A stretch of DNA of 64,000 nt. Origin: Planctomycetota bacterium (lineage in GTDB: Bacteria > Planctomycetota > UBA1135). Every line of letters starts with the position of its first letter. Within the stretch, counting starts at the first letter, position 1. Both the position numbers and the translations under genes were made by a program. The notes below the pieces were generated by a model that was given only the letters and a program-made list of their open reading frames with translations, was not told where the DNA came from and ran no database searches. Shown here in pieces: positions 44,403 to 53,274 of the stretch. The stretch is taken from NCBI GenBank assembly GCA_008501825.1, contig QQUA01000006.1, positions 372,001 through 436,000 on the forward strand, in the 5' to 3' direction.

Positions 44403-45892
44403 GCGCATCCGGTCTTGAAAATAGGATTCAATCGGTTGCCTGGCACCGCAGGCTTTCGGTCCGTCTTTTTATTGCCTTGGCTGCAATTCTGGGCTTCGCC
44501 GGTTTGGCTGCCGTGAACTTGATGACCAAGGCCGCATCCCGCCACGCCTTGGAGGTTCAGCAAAAGCTGTCCCGGGACGTGGCCAAGGCCATTGTGAAAC
44601 ACGGAAGTTTTTTTGCAGGCGGGGAAGTGGATCAGGAAGGCATGAAAAGCCTGTTCATGAAGTTGATGGCGGTCAACCCGAACCTGGAAGTTTATCTGTT
44701 GGACGGGGAGGGCAAGATTCTGGCCTTCGATGCTCCCCCGGAGCGCATCATCCGTGAATCGGTGGACTTGAAGCCGGTTCAACGATTCCTGAACGGGGAG
44801 CAAGGATTGCTTTTCGGCCAAGATCCTCGTTCGCTGGACAAGGACAACATCTTTACCGTTTGGCCGGTTTCTGAGAACGAGCAGTCCCGAGGTTTCATTT
44901 ACGCCATTTTGGCCGGCGAACGCCAGGCTTCCCTGGCAGCCCAACTCGGGCAAAGTCACCAATTGCGACAGGCCGTCTGGATGATCTTTGCAACCACGCT
45001 CTTGGCCATGGCCATGGGAAGCGCTGCGGTGTTTTTAATCACTCGGCGGCTGGGCGGTTTGCAGCGAGCGGTCAATGCATTTCGGAGCGGAGATCAAAAC
45101 GCTCGGGCGGACACGGGGGGAAGCGATGAAGTTGCCGCCCTTGCCCTGGATTTCAATCGCATGGCGGATGCCCAGGTCCGACAAATTTCGAAAATTCGTC
45201 AGGCGGACCGAACCCGCCGGGAAATGATCACCAACATTTCCCATGATCTGCGCACTCCCGTAGCTTCCCTTCGTGGTTACTTGGAAACCTGCTTGCTAAA
45301 GGAAGGGCGATTGACCGCGGACCAACGCCAGCAGTATTTGCAGGCCGCCTTTCGCAACACCGAACGGCTGGCGCAACTTCTTGAAGAGCTGTTCGAGCTG
45401 GCACGATTGGATTCCGGGGAAATCCGTTTGCGGCCGGAAGTTTTTTCCATGTCGGAGTTGATCTCGGATGTAGTACAAAAATTTGAGCCCAGAGCCGACC
45501 AGGAAGGCATTCGTTTACGAGCGAGCATTCCTTCCGAAAACGTCCTGGTGCAGGGAGATATCGGCTTGCTTGAGCGGGTTTTGGATAACTTGGTGGAGAA
45601 TGCCTTGCGTTATTCCCAAAGCGGAAACCAGGTGCAGGTCTCGATCCTTCGAAAGTCTCAGAAAATTCAGATTCAGGTCGCCGACAATGGACCCGGAATC
45701 TCCGAAGAGGATCTTCCCCGGATCTTCGAGCGATTTTTCCGGGGAGACAAAAGTCGGCGTACCGCCGCAGGAGGTACCGGCTTGGGATTGGCGATTGCCA
45801 AGCGAATTTTGCAAATGCATAAGTCGCCGATCGGGGTGAAGAGCCGGCCGGGGCGGGGAACGGTTTTCGCTTTCCGGCTGCCGGAAGCCTAA
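44399..45892 (+). CDS. Sensor histidine kinase
   Basis: A 497-residue membrane kinase for the preceding regulator. Two membrane helices (about 21-42 and 190-214) bracket a periplasmic sensor of about 150 residues with a PAS/CACHE-like core (NLEVYLLDGEGKILAFDAPP). A HAMP domain (about 215-268) follows. The phospho-acceptor His282 is in NISHDLRTPVASLRGYLE. ATP-binding motifs are complete: N box LERVLDNLVENALRYS, G1 VADNGPGIS, F box IFERFFRG and G2 GGTGLGLAIAK. The start at 44399 overlaps the regulator stop by 4 bases. The periplasmic sequence resembles sensors near redox or transport genes, but its stimulus cannot be deduced. Confidence 0.93.
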   Translation: MSASGLENRIQSVAWHRRLSVRLFIALAAILGFAGLAAVNLMTKAASRHALEVQQKLSRDVAKAIVKHGSFFAGGEVDQEGMKSLFMKLMAVNPNLEVYLLDGEGKILAFDAPPERIIRESVDLKPVQRFLNGEQGLLFGQDPRSLDKDNIFTVWPVSENEQSRGFIYAILAGERQASLAAQLGQSHQLRQAVWMIFATTLLAMAMGSAAVFLITRRLGGLQRAVNAFRSGDQNARADTGGSDEVAALALDFNRMADAQVRQISKIRQADRTRREMITNISHDLRTPVASLRGYLETCLLKEGRLTADQRQQYLQAAFRNTERLAQLLEELFELARLDSGEIRLRPEVFSMSELISDVVQKFEPRADQEGIRLRASIPSENVLVQGDIGLLERVLDNLVENALRYSQSGNQVQVSILRKSQKIQIQVADNGPGISEEDLPRIFERFFRGDKSRRTAAGGTGLGLAIAKRILQMHKSPIGVKSRPGRGTVFAFRLPEA

Positions 45893-46014
45893 ATCTCCCA
45901 GTCGGTTTTCAAAATGACAAGCTTTTGTGATCTTTCCGATATCGGGTCGTGAGTCTTGGTCGGGATGCTGTGTTTCTCCAGGGGGCAAAAGCCCCGCAAC
46001 CAAAACACGCAACC

Positions 46015-46701
46015 ATGCAACGACCCTCCAGAATCCTTCCCGGAATCGCCTTGCTGGCCCTTTTGGGGGCAGGCGTCGCCTCTCTTTCCGCCCGCTCCGG
46101 TGCTGACCTGACCGCCGGACCGGCCCTTTATGAGATCAGCATTACCAACCTGACCTCCAATCAGATCATCTCGCCGCCGTTGGTCCTCACCCACAACGAA
46201 AGCGTGCGTTTGTTCACTCCCGGAGATCAAGCTTCGGCGGAATTGGCGGCTTTGGCGGAAGACGGGGATTCTTCCGGTTTGATGGCTCAGCTTAGCACCG
46301 ATCCCGGTGTCTTCGACATGACCGCCGGCGCCACCGGCATCGACCCCGGCGCGACCCTGACGGTTTCCTTAAGCGCTGACCGGGCGTTTCCTTACTTGAG
46401 CCTTGCCGGCATGTTGGTGACCACCAACGATGCTTTCATCGGATTGGACGGTGCCACTTCCGTGCCCATGGATCAAGAAGGCGCTTTCCTGGTTCCTGTA
46501 TGGGACGCTGGAAGCGAAGCCAACTCGGAAAACGGCATGTACATTCCGGGGCCGCCTTTTGGTAACGGCGGGGTGCACGATCCCGCTCCGGCGGAAGGAT
46601 TCATTCACCTCCACAGCGGCATTCACGGCATCGCCGATGTAGCTCCGCAAACCTACGACTGGGGAAGCTACGGCGCCATGGTTCGTTTCCGGCGCCTCTA
46701 A
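46015..46701 (+). CDS. Secreted spondin-domain protein
   Basis: A 228-residue exported protein. The signal peptide (about 1-28, ending ASLSARS) is followed by a bacterial spondin-like domain: YEISITNLTSNQIISPPLVL begins it, and HNESVRLFTPG, GATLTVSLSADRAFPYLSLA and MLVTTNDAFIGLDG continue the beta-sandwich. The C-terminus has FIHLHSGIHGIADV, another conserved family stretch with His residues. Spondin domains in bacterial proteins are of unknown role, perhaps adhesion or ligand binding outside the cell. The gene is monocistronic and ends in a strong hairpin terminator at 46719-46758. No sorting signal is seen at its C-terminus. Confidence 0.85.
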   Translation: MQRPSRILPGIALLALLGAGVASLSARSGADLTAGPALYEISITNLTSNQIISPPLVLTHNESVRLFTPGDQASAELAALAEDGDSSGLMAQLSTDPGVFDMTAGATGIDPGATLTVSLSADRAFPYLSLAGMLVTTNDAFIGLDGATSVPMDQEGAFLVPVWDAGSEANSENGMYIPGPPFGNGGVHDPAPAEGFIHLHSGIHGIADVAPQTYDWGSYGAMVRFRRL

Positions 46702-46705
46702 AACT

Positions 46706-48037
46706 TCACCCTCTCGGGCACGGGTACGTTGCATCTCCCCGCAACGTGCCCGTGTTTTGCCATCCTTGGTCCAGCACGTCGGCGAGATGATAAACAGGAA
46801 GATCGCTTCCAAGTAAATTCAGCGCTGCTTGAATCTGCAAGATACAACCGACGTTGGCCGTGACTACCGCTTCCGCACTACTTTCCAAAATGTTTTCGGC
46901 TTTGCGCCGGCCAAGGCGTTCCGACATCTGCGGCTGATCCAGGCTATAGCTTCCCGCCGCGCCGCAACAAAGATCGGATTCCTTTAACGGCAAAACCTTC
47001 AGTCCGGGAATGGACTGCAACAACCGCAAGGGCGCCTGCTCAATGCCTTGCGCATGAAGCTGGTGACAGGGAGCGTCAAAGACCACTTTCATCGGAAGGG
47101 TGCCGGGGAATTTCGGCAGCGACTGCTCCGCCACGAATGCGCAGAAGTCTTGAGTCTTGGCGGCCAGAGCTTGAACTCTGGCTTGAAGCGAAGAATCATT
47201 CGGCGATGCCTCGGAAATCCATTCTCCGGCTTCTTTCAAAAAAGCTCCGCAGCCGGCGGCGTTGACGATCACCGCCTCTATCTCCGGATCGGCAAATGCA
47301 TCCGTATTGGCTCGCAAAAACTCGGCCGCCCGTTGCGGTTGGCTTCGGTGATAAGCCAATGCCCCGCAGCAACCCTGTTCTTTGGGGACGACCACTTCAT
47401 AACCCAAATTTTGCAGGATCCGGGCACAGGCTCGATTGGTATTGGCATAAAAAACTTCCGCGGCACACCCGAGAAAGAGCCCGACCTTCCCCTTTCGGAC
47501 ACCCTTGGCCGGCAAGGTTTCGGATAAGGCTTCGGCTCCGGCTTGCCTTGGAGGAGCTTGCGCCAATAATCGGCGCCAAGCCCGGGGAAGGAATCGGAAC
47601 CGAGCCGCCTTGGCCGGCAACTGACCGAAGCTGACTCGTTGCAATAGGCGCAAAGGCAGCAACCAAAAGCGAAGCCGGTCGGGATAGGGCAGTACCTTAT
47701 CCAGAAACCAGTGAGCCCAACGGCTTCCTGATTTCGAAGGTCCGCCGTTTCGCGCCGACCATTCCAGACGAAAGGGTTCCAGAATTCGGGCATAAGCTAC
47801 GCCGGAAGGACAGGCGCTTTCACAAGCTCGGCAAGCCAGACAAGCATCCAGGTGGCCGATCATGTTTTGATTTGGTTGCAAACGCCCTTCGGCGGCCGCC
47901 CGCATCAGGTAAATCCGTCCCCGAGGGCTGTCGTTTTCATCGCCGGTTTCTAGATAAGTCGGGCATGCTTGCAAGCACAAACCGCAGTGCACGCAATCCA
48001 AGAAGCGTTCGGGGGGAATGCTGGAACCAAGCGTCAT
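46706..48037 (-). CDS. glcF: Glycolate oxidase iron-sulfur subunit
   Basis: GlcF passes electrons from the GlcDE flavoproteins to the membrane quinone pool during glycolate oxidation to glyoxylate. The 443-residue protein has two 4Fe-4S clusters near the N-terminus (CVHCGLCLQACPTY and CLACRACESACPSG). Two CCG domains follow, with CCGALAYH and CCGAAGSY, and the LGCAAEVF motif is present. The ATG at 48037 overlaps the glcE stop as ATGA; a TTG at 48055 is unlikely. It is the last gene of the glcDEF set. Its final dozen codons double as the terminator of the convergent spondin gene, so the C-terminus may not be under protein-level constraint. Confidence 0.92.
   Translation of the reverse strand: MTLGSSIPPERFLDCVHCGLCLQACPTYLETGDENDSPRGRIYLMRAAAEGRLQPNQNMIGHLDACLACRACESACPSGVAYARILEPFRLEWSARNGGPSKSGSRWAHWFLDKVLPYPDRLRFWLLPLRLLQRVSFGQLPAKAARFRFLPRAWRRLLAQAPPRQAGAEALSETLPAKGVRKGKVGLFLGCAAEVFYANTNRACARILQNLGYEVVVPKEQGCCGALAYHRSQPQRAAEFLRANTDAFADPEIEAVIVNAAGCGAFLKEAGEWISEASPNDSSLQARVQALAAKTQDFCAFVAEQSLPKFPGTLPMKVVFDAPCHQLHAQGIEQAPLRLLQSIPGLKVLPLKESDLCCGAAGSYSLDQPQMSERLGRRKAENILESSAEAVVTANVGCILQIQAALNLLGSDLPVYHLADVLDQGWQNTGTLRGDATYPCPRG
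46719..46758 (+). terminator. Rho-independent terminator of the spondin gene, lying within the end of glcF
   Basis: A 14-base stem (CACGGGTACGTTGC with GCAACGTGCCCGTG, one G-U pair) closes an 8-base loop and is followed by TTTTGCC. It starts 18 bases after the spondin stop. Read on the other strand, the same bases encode the last residues of GlcF (TLRGDATYPCPRG) and are not followed by a T run, so termination should be directional. Confidence 0.75.
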
Positions 48038-49224
48038 ACTTCCGGCTCCGGCCAAAGTGGCGAGCGAATCCTGTGGTCCGGATCAAACACTTGGCGTAAG
48101 CGCTGCAACCACGGCCACGCTGATTCTTGTTGCGGCGGCGGAAGGATCTGGAGATTGGAGTCGGCAAAGCTTCGCCAAAGGCCTCCTTTAGAGACTAGCC
48201 AAGAGGGAAGCCAATTTTGCCGATTCTGATTCTTCTCGCTCCAGGGCCCGAAGCACCAACCTTCTCCGGCGGAAAGTCGGAAATTCAAACTCCCTTGTTG
48301 GCATTGCTGAAGAAATTCAGCATAGGCGGCCAGCGGCACCCGGCCTTGGAAATAGTGGCTCGCGTTTGGGTCAGGCCAGTGGACCAAAGCCGTCAATAAG
48401 TCCAATTCACTTTGTTGCAGCCAAACCGAGTTTCGCTGCGGAAGATTTTGACTTAAGGCCTTCACTTGATCCCTTCGTGAAGTCAAGGCCATCTTGGAAC
48501 CCTGCCAAAGCAAGGCCAGGCGCCAAGGAGCCGGGTTTTCCTGCAACGGGAAATCCGGATCGATCCATGGAGCGCATGCACTCGGAAGAACTTCCATGGC
48601 CATCGGCCGGCATGCGGAACTCTTCAACGCTTGTAGCCACGCCAGCAAATCCGAAATCGATTCCAAAGCCAAGATCTTCCAAAGTTGACCTTCCGGTTTC
48701 GGAGCGACCTGGAAACTCAGTTCGGTGATCAAGCCGAAGGCTCCTCCCGAGCCGATCATGAGGCGAGTCAAATCATATCCGGCTACGTTTTTGACCACTT
48801 GGCCGCCGGCCTGAAAGGCCCGTCCCCGTCCGTCGATAGCCTGCAATCCGATCAACCAATTGCGCAAGCCGCCTGTTCCGAATTCGCGGACTCCCGGGAT
48901 CGGGGAAGCGACCACTCCGCCGACCGTCGCCCGTTGGGGATGGGCCACGTCCAAGGGCAGTTCTTGGCCATGCAAGGCCAATTGTTTCTGAAGGTCCGCC
49001 CAGGGCGTTCCGGCGGAAACTCGAACCGTCATGTCCTCGGCGACATGCCGGCAATGTTGAGGAAGTGAAGTGGTGTGGAAGACAAGACATTCATTTGCTG
49101 AAAATCTTGCCTTGCTGCCGCCACCGAGGAAGGAGAAAGAGTGGGGCGGTTGGCGAAGCCATGCTTGAGCTTCCTCAAGGCTTTTTGGGGCGAAGGCGGA
49201 AGAAGAATCGAGAGTTAAGCTCAT
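48034..49224 (-). CDS. glcE: Glycolate oxidase FAD-binding subunit GlcE
   Basis: A 396-residue VAO-type flavoprotein that works with GlcD and GlcF. The FAD-binding half contains FSFLGGGSKARF, PLDVAHPQRATVGGVVAS and NVAGYDLTRLMIGSGGAFGL, where the last is a strong GlcE signature. The C-terminal half is a shorter substrate domain ending LRQVFDPDHRIRSPLW. The ATG at 49224 overlaps the glcD stop by 4 bases, so coupling is tight; the frame is open far upstream but only as a shadow of glcD. Length is slightly above the E. coli protein (about 350). Confidence 0.92.
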   Translation of the reverse strand: MSLTLDSSSAFAPKSLEEAQAWLRQPPHSFSFLGGGSKARFSANECLVFHTTSLPQHCRHVAEDMTVRVSAGTPWADLQKQLALHGQELPLDVAHPQRATVGGVVASPIPGVREFGTGGLRNWLIGLQAIDGRGRAFQAGGQVVKNVAGYDLTRLMIGSGGAFGLITELSFQVAPKPEGQLWKILALESISDLLAWLQALKSSACRPMAMEVLPSACAPWIDPDFPLQENPAPWRLALLWQGSKMALTSRRDQVKALSQNLPQRNSVWLQQSELDLLTALVHWPDPNASHYFQGRVPLAAYAEFLQQCQQGSLNFRLSAGEGWCFGPWSEKNQNRQNWLPSWLVSKGGLWRSFADSNLQILPPPQQESAWPWLQRLRQVFDPDHRIRSPLWPEPEV

Positions 49225-50675
49225 ACCGGCGCCCGCCGGCCGGGATGGGATCGCGGAATGAATTCTTGGCTGCAGCCTCCGGCGACCGGCAGCATCTTTC
49301 CGGGATTGCAGAGATTGTTCGGATTGAAGACTTCTCGAACTTCCTTGAAGATTTGCAGGCTCTCCGGCGAAAACATTTTGTCCATGAAGGCGGTTTTCTC
49401 CACCCCGATACCGTGTTCCCCGCTGACGCTGCCACCCAGTTCGAGGCATTTGGCCAGGATTTCGTCTCCGGCTCTCAAGGCACGCTTCACCTGGTCGGGA
49501 TCCCGTTCGTCGAACAACAAAAGAGGGTGGATATTTCCGTCACCGGCATGGAAAACGTTCACGATGCGAAGGCCGTGAGTCGCTTCGCACTGGCGGATGA
49601 ATTGCAGAATTTCAGGCAGCTTGGTTCGCGGAACCACTCCGTCTTGAGTGCAATAACTGGGAGCCAATCGGCCCACGGCACCGAAGGCTTTCTTGCGGCA
49701 CTTCCATAGCAAAGCTCTTTCCGCTTCGTCTTCGGCTTGGCGAATTTCCCGGGCCTGGAATCGCCGGCAAAGTTCTTGGCAAGATTGTGCTTGTTCCAGG
49801 ACTTCTTCTTGATTGCCGTCCAACTCGATCAAAACCACTGCACCGGCATCCAAAGGAAAACCGAATTGATATGCGGCTTCTACCGCCTGTAGGATTCCGC
49901 GATCCATCATTTCCAAAGCGGCGGGAATGATCCCGGCGGCAATGATCGAGCTGATGGCTTGCGTCGCCGTATCCACGGTGGGAAAGACGGCCAGTAAAGT
50001 CCGAATCGTTTCGGGATCCGGGGTCAACTTGACGCAGACTTCCGTAACGATTCCGAGAGTCCCTTCGCTGCCGACCAACAAAGCGGTGAGATCGATTCCA
50101 GCCGGAGGGCCGTTCGGGCCGCCGCAACGCAAAATGGAAGCGTCGGGCAAAACCATTTCCAAGCCAAGGACGTGGTGGACCGTAACGCCGTACTTCAAAG
50201 TATGGGGGCCACCGGAATTGGTGGCCACGTTGCCGCCTAAAGTACAAGCCGCCTGACTGGAAGGATCGGGTGCATAGTGATAACCGCTTCCTTGCAGCGC
50301 CCGACTTAATTCCAGATTCACGACTCCAGGCTCGACGATGGCCAATTCCTCTTGCAAGCGGATTTCGCGAATCGCCTTCATGCGGCTGAGGCCGATCATG
50401 ATGCCACCGCCAACCGGCAAACAACCTCCGGCCAAGCTGGTGCCGGCTCCCCGCGGGACGAAAGGTAGATTTCGATCTCGGCAAAGTTTGACGATGGAGA
50501 CAACCTGATCCCGATTCCGTGGAAATACCACCAAATCAGGAGCTTTTTTGCGCACGACGAAGCCGTCGCATTCATAAGGCAGCCGCTCCTGCGGATCTTC
50601 CAGGACCGCGTCGTTACCGGCAATGCGCCGCAGTTCTGCGGCGACCTTGGGCCAACGTACGGCTGCCGATGTCAT
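49221..50675 (-). CDS. glcD: Glycolate oxidase FAD-linked subunit GlcD
   Basis: A 484-residue FAD-linked 2-hydroxy-acid dehydrogenase, the catalytic subunit that oxidises glycolate (or lactate) to the keto acid. The FAD-binding domain has VFPRNRDQVVSIVKLC, VPRGAGTSLAGGCLP and ACTLGGNVATNSGGPHTLKY. The C-terminal domain carries NVFHAGDGNIHP and GGSVSGEHGIGVEK, which contain the active-site histidines, and ends VFNPNNLCNPGKMLP. The ATG at 50675 is taken, with a TTG at 50705 as alternative; neither has a good ribosome-binding site. It follows the DedA-ATP-grasp gene by 47 bases and may be carried on the same transcript. Confidence 0.94.
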   Translation of the reverse strand: MTSAAVRWPKVAAELRRIAGNDAVLEDPQERLPYECDGFVVRKKAPDLVVFPRNRDQVVSIVKLCRDRNLPFVPRGAGTSLAGGCLPVGGGIMIGLSRMKAIREIRLQEELAIVEPGVVNLELSRALQGSGYHYAPDPSSQAACTLGGNVATNSGGPHTLKYGVTVHHVLGLEMVLPDASILRCGGPNGPPAGIDLTALLVGSEGTLGIVTEVCVKLTPDPETIRTLLAVFPTVDTATQAISSIIAAGIIPAALEMMDRGILQAVEAAYQFGFPLDAGAVVLIELDGNQEEVLEQAQSCQELCRRFQAREIRQAEDEAERALLWKCRKKAFGAVGRLAPSYCTQDGVVPRTKLPEILQFIRQCEATHGLRIVNVFHAGDGNIHPLLLFDERDPDQVKRALRAGDEILAKCLELGGSVSGEHGIGVEKTAFMDKMFSPESLQIFKEVREVFNPNNLCNPGKMLPVAGGCSQEFIPRSHPGRRAPV

Positions 50676-50722
50676 GGGAGGAAGCGGGGCCGAGGGAGAA
50701 GCCAAGCGCTACTTTAAACCAT

Positions 50723-52387
50723 TTAATCGGCCGGAGGGTGGCGTCGCAGTTGCTTCCAGGTTTGCAGGGTTTTCTGGAAGAAAAGGCGATAGGGCGGTGG
50801 GCGATGGCCCAATTTTCTTTGCAAGGCGCCGAAACGGAATGCCTGGCGCCAATGTCTGAGAGAAGTTCGCCAAGCTTTCCACAAGCCGCGGTCTGGATCG
50901 TAAATATGGGTGGGTTCGCCGGTGACGCCATTCAGCTCGATCACGCGCAATCCTTCGCCGGCTTGGAGTGCCTCCAAACTTGGGGCGCGGACGTCCAAGC
51001 GTCCCAAACTGAAATCTTGTTGTAAAGGTTCGAGCAGGGCGGCGACCGCGGCGTCCAGCTCCGGGGTGCATAAATGGGAGCCGTCGCGGAAAGTCGTGCC
51101 TTGCGCGTGATTGCCGGCTTGAGCCAAGGAAACCACTTGCCCGGCTTCCGGAATTTCCAAAGCGCCAGCACCCAAGCGTTGCAAGAAAAGGTCGGCCCAA
51201 AAACGTTGGCGGGGGTGGGCCAGAACCAATTCTTCCAAGGTTCGGCGGCCGTCGCCGGTCACCGCTGGGAACTCCTTGAGGGTTATGCCGGTTACCCGAC
51301 CCTGATCGCTGCCCGGCTCCCGTTCCCAAGACAAACCGCATTCGATCGGCAAATCCAGATACTCTTGCACCAGGATGGGAAATCCCGGTTTGGCCAACGC
51401 CTGTTCCAGTTCTTTCTGGCTTTGAACCTTGCGCAGGCCGCTTCCCCGCTGGGCGACGTCGGGCTTGACGATCAATGGGAATTGCAATCCCTGTTTCTTC
51501 AACCAGCGGCCGGCGAGTTGACCCTTTTCATAAATAGTTTGGTCGGCTTTCAGCAACAAGCTGGCTGGAATCTCCCTTCTTTCCAAGCCGAGGCTTTGCA
51601 AGATGGCGTATTTGCTTTCTCCGACGAAACCGCTCAATTCAATGGCGGGGTTGGTGGTCAGAGGATGGCGCAAACCCTTCCACCGGATGGCTTGCCAGGC
51701 GGCGTACATCAGCACCGGCAATTGAAACAGGCTGACCGGCCAAAACTCCCAGCGCAATCGCCGTTTCCAACGAGCCAGCGTGAGTTTTCTTTCCCGTTTG
51801 GAGATCAAGAAAGCGATCAACTTCAATAGCAAAACGATCAGCAAGATGCTGATCGGCAGAGTCAGAAGCAGGTTTTCTTCCAGTTGGCCGAATAGGCGGC
51901 CGAGGAACATACCGAAACGGGAAGACAGCCAAACCAAAGCCGGGGTCCAGAAAGCTCCCGCCAAGATGGCGACGGTCAAAAAGCCCCGGGCTTTGGTGCC
52001 GAGCATGCCGGCGCAAATATAAGTCGGGAATCGGCTGCCCGGCAAAAACCTGGAGATAAGAACCACCAGCAACCCGTTGCGGTTGAACCATTCTTCGGCG
52101 ATGCGAAGCTTCATCGGCGTGACCAAGCCCCGGAGCAATCGCAATTGCAGAACTTTGCGGCCGAGAGTTCTGCCCAGGACCCAAAGCAATCCGTCGCCGA
52201 CGATGATGCCGATGTAACAGCCGATTAAAGCGGTTGACCAAGCCAAATCTCCGCGCCCGGCCAAAATTCCGGCGGCCACGCAGGTTAAATCCTCGGATAA
52301 AAAGGTGGTCAAAGCCAAAAGCAGGACCTTCACCACTTCCGGCTGGTCCAGCAGGCTTCGTCCGACCTGTTCTAGAAATTCTTCCAT
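50723..52387 (-). CDS. DedA (VTT) membrane domain fused to an ATP-grasp domain
   Basis: A 554-residue two-part protein. Residues 1-200 are a DedA/VTT membrane domain with acidic LSEDLTC (Glu32, Asp33) in a re-entrant region and the family motif RFLPGSR (113-119); DedA proteins move phospholipids or undecaprenyl phosphate between leaflets. Residues 210-510 form an ATP-grasp domain. The sequence WEFWPVSLFQLPV precedes NPAIELSGFVGESKY, Lys308 is in LIVKPD, the loop is RGSGL (314-318), and Glu342 is in VQEYLDLP. The Mg-site residues are Asp465 in GRLDVR and the pair Glu484/Asn486 in IELNGVTGEP. An ATP-dependent ligase joined to a lipid flippase beside olsB/plsC suggests synthesis and flipping of a modified aminolipid. 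That role is a hypothesis. Confidence 0.82.
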   Translation of the reverse strand: MEEFLEQVGRSLLDQPEVVKVLLLALTTFLSEDLTCVAAGILAGRGDLAWSTALIGCYIGIIVGDGLLWVLGRTLGRKVLQLRLLRGLVTPMKLRIAEEWFNRNGLLVVLISRFLPGSRFPTYICAGMLGTKARGFLTVAILAGAFWTPALVWLSSRFGMFLGRLFGQLEENLLLTLPISILLIVLLLKLIAFLISKRERKLTLARWKRRLRWEFWPVSLFQLPVLMYAAWQAIRWKGLRHPLTTNPAIELSGFVGESKYAILQSLGLERREIPASLLLKADQTIYEKGQLAGRWLKKQGLQFPLIVKPDVAQRGSGLRKVQSQKELEQALAKPGFPILVQEYLDLPIECGLSWEREPGSDQGRVTGITLKEFPAVTGDGRRTLEELVLAHPRQRFWADLFLQRLGAGALEIPEAGQVVSLAQAGNHAQGTTFRDGSHLCTPELDAAVAALLEPLQQDFSLGRLDVRAPSLEALQAGEGLRVIELNGVTGEPTHIYDPDRGLWKAWRTSLRHWRQAFRFGALQRKLGHRPPPYRLFFQKTLQTWKQLRRHPPAD

Positions 52388-52424
52388 CTATGAAGAAGGC
52401 TGCGGAAAAGCCGCGCCGGGCCTT

Positions 52425-53219
52425 CTATTGCGGCACCGGAGTAAATTGAGCCGATACCCTCCGGTGCAATTCTGCGGCAAGGGCTTTGCGGTCGCTGAGG
52501 CCGTTGACCGGTTCTCCGAAACGTACGCTGGCTTCCACGCGAGGGATGCGCGCCAGGGAAAGGGCATGAGGTCCGAAGGGCATGTCTCCCCACCAGCATA
52601 CGGTCAAGTGCGGCCAACCGCCGTCCGGTCCACCGGGACCGGGGCCGTCGCCGGGAGTGCGATAGCTCACGGCGATGGGCACGCATGGGACTTGCAATTG
52701 CGAAGGAGTTTCGAACAAGGACGGCTTAAACGGCAAAATGGCCGAACCGTTCCAAGAAGTTCCTTCGGCGAAAATCAAAACCGTCAATCCCTTGTCCAGC
52801 AAATAACCGACCTCCTGGTTGAGGCGGGAAGTATCGCGCCGGCGGTTGCGATCGATGAACAAGGTGCCGACCAAGCGAGAGAGCAGGCCGACCCCGGGCC
52901 AAGCGGCGATTTCGGCTTTGGCGATAAAGGTCTGCCGATACAAACTGCCCAGGACAATGATGTCCAAAGTGCTGAGGTGATTGGAAACCGCAAAGCTTCC
53001 AGGTGGCGGTGGAGTTCCTTCTGCACGAACTCTCACTCCTAGAGCTTTGAGCATCCCCCAACTCCACATGCGGGTGCCGAAAGCGCCCATCTTCAATCCG
53101 CGCCAGCGGCTGACCAGACTTAACAAGGCGCTGAAAATGCCGACCGGCACGCAGCAAAGGGTCCATAGGAAGGCGCCGAAAATGCGACGGAATACCCGCA
53201 GCCGGGTTCGCCAATCCAT
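52425..53219 (-). CDS. PlsC-type 1-acyl-glycerol-3-phosphate/lyso-ornithine-lipid acyltransferase (OlsA-like)
   Basis: A 264-residue membrane-associated acyltransferase. The catalytic HX4D motif reads NHLSTLDIIVLGSL, and the substrate-binding FAEGTSWNGSAILPFKPS carries the EGT motif. PCVPIAVSYRTP is the fourth family block. An N-terminal hydrophobic helix (about 14-36) anchors it. Encoded just after an OlsB-like N-acyltransferase, it probably acts as OlsA, adding the second, ester-linked acyl chain to make an ornithine lipid; ordinary phosphatidic acid synthesis cannot be excluded. The ATG at 53219 has GGAA 5 bases upstream and is preferred; a GTG at 53270 lies nearer the olsB stop. Confidence 0.86.
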   Translation of the reverse strand: MDWRTRLRVFRRIFGAFLWTLCCVPVGIFSALLSLVSRWRGLKMGAFGTRMWSWGMLKALGVRVRAEGTPPPPGSFAVSNHLSTLDIIVLGSLYRQTFIAKAEIAAWPGVGLLSRLVGTLFIDRNRRRDTSRLNQEVGYLLDKGLTVLIFAEGTSWNGSAILPFKPSLFETPSQLQVPCVPIAVSYRTPGDGPGPGGPDGGWPHLTVCWWGDMPFGPHALSLARIPRVEASVRFGEPVNGLSDRKALAAELHRRVSAQFTPVPQ

Positions 53220-53274
53220 TCGTTCCGGCAGCCGAACCTGAGGGTCGGGGCTTTCGCCGGAAGCTTCCACTCCC

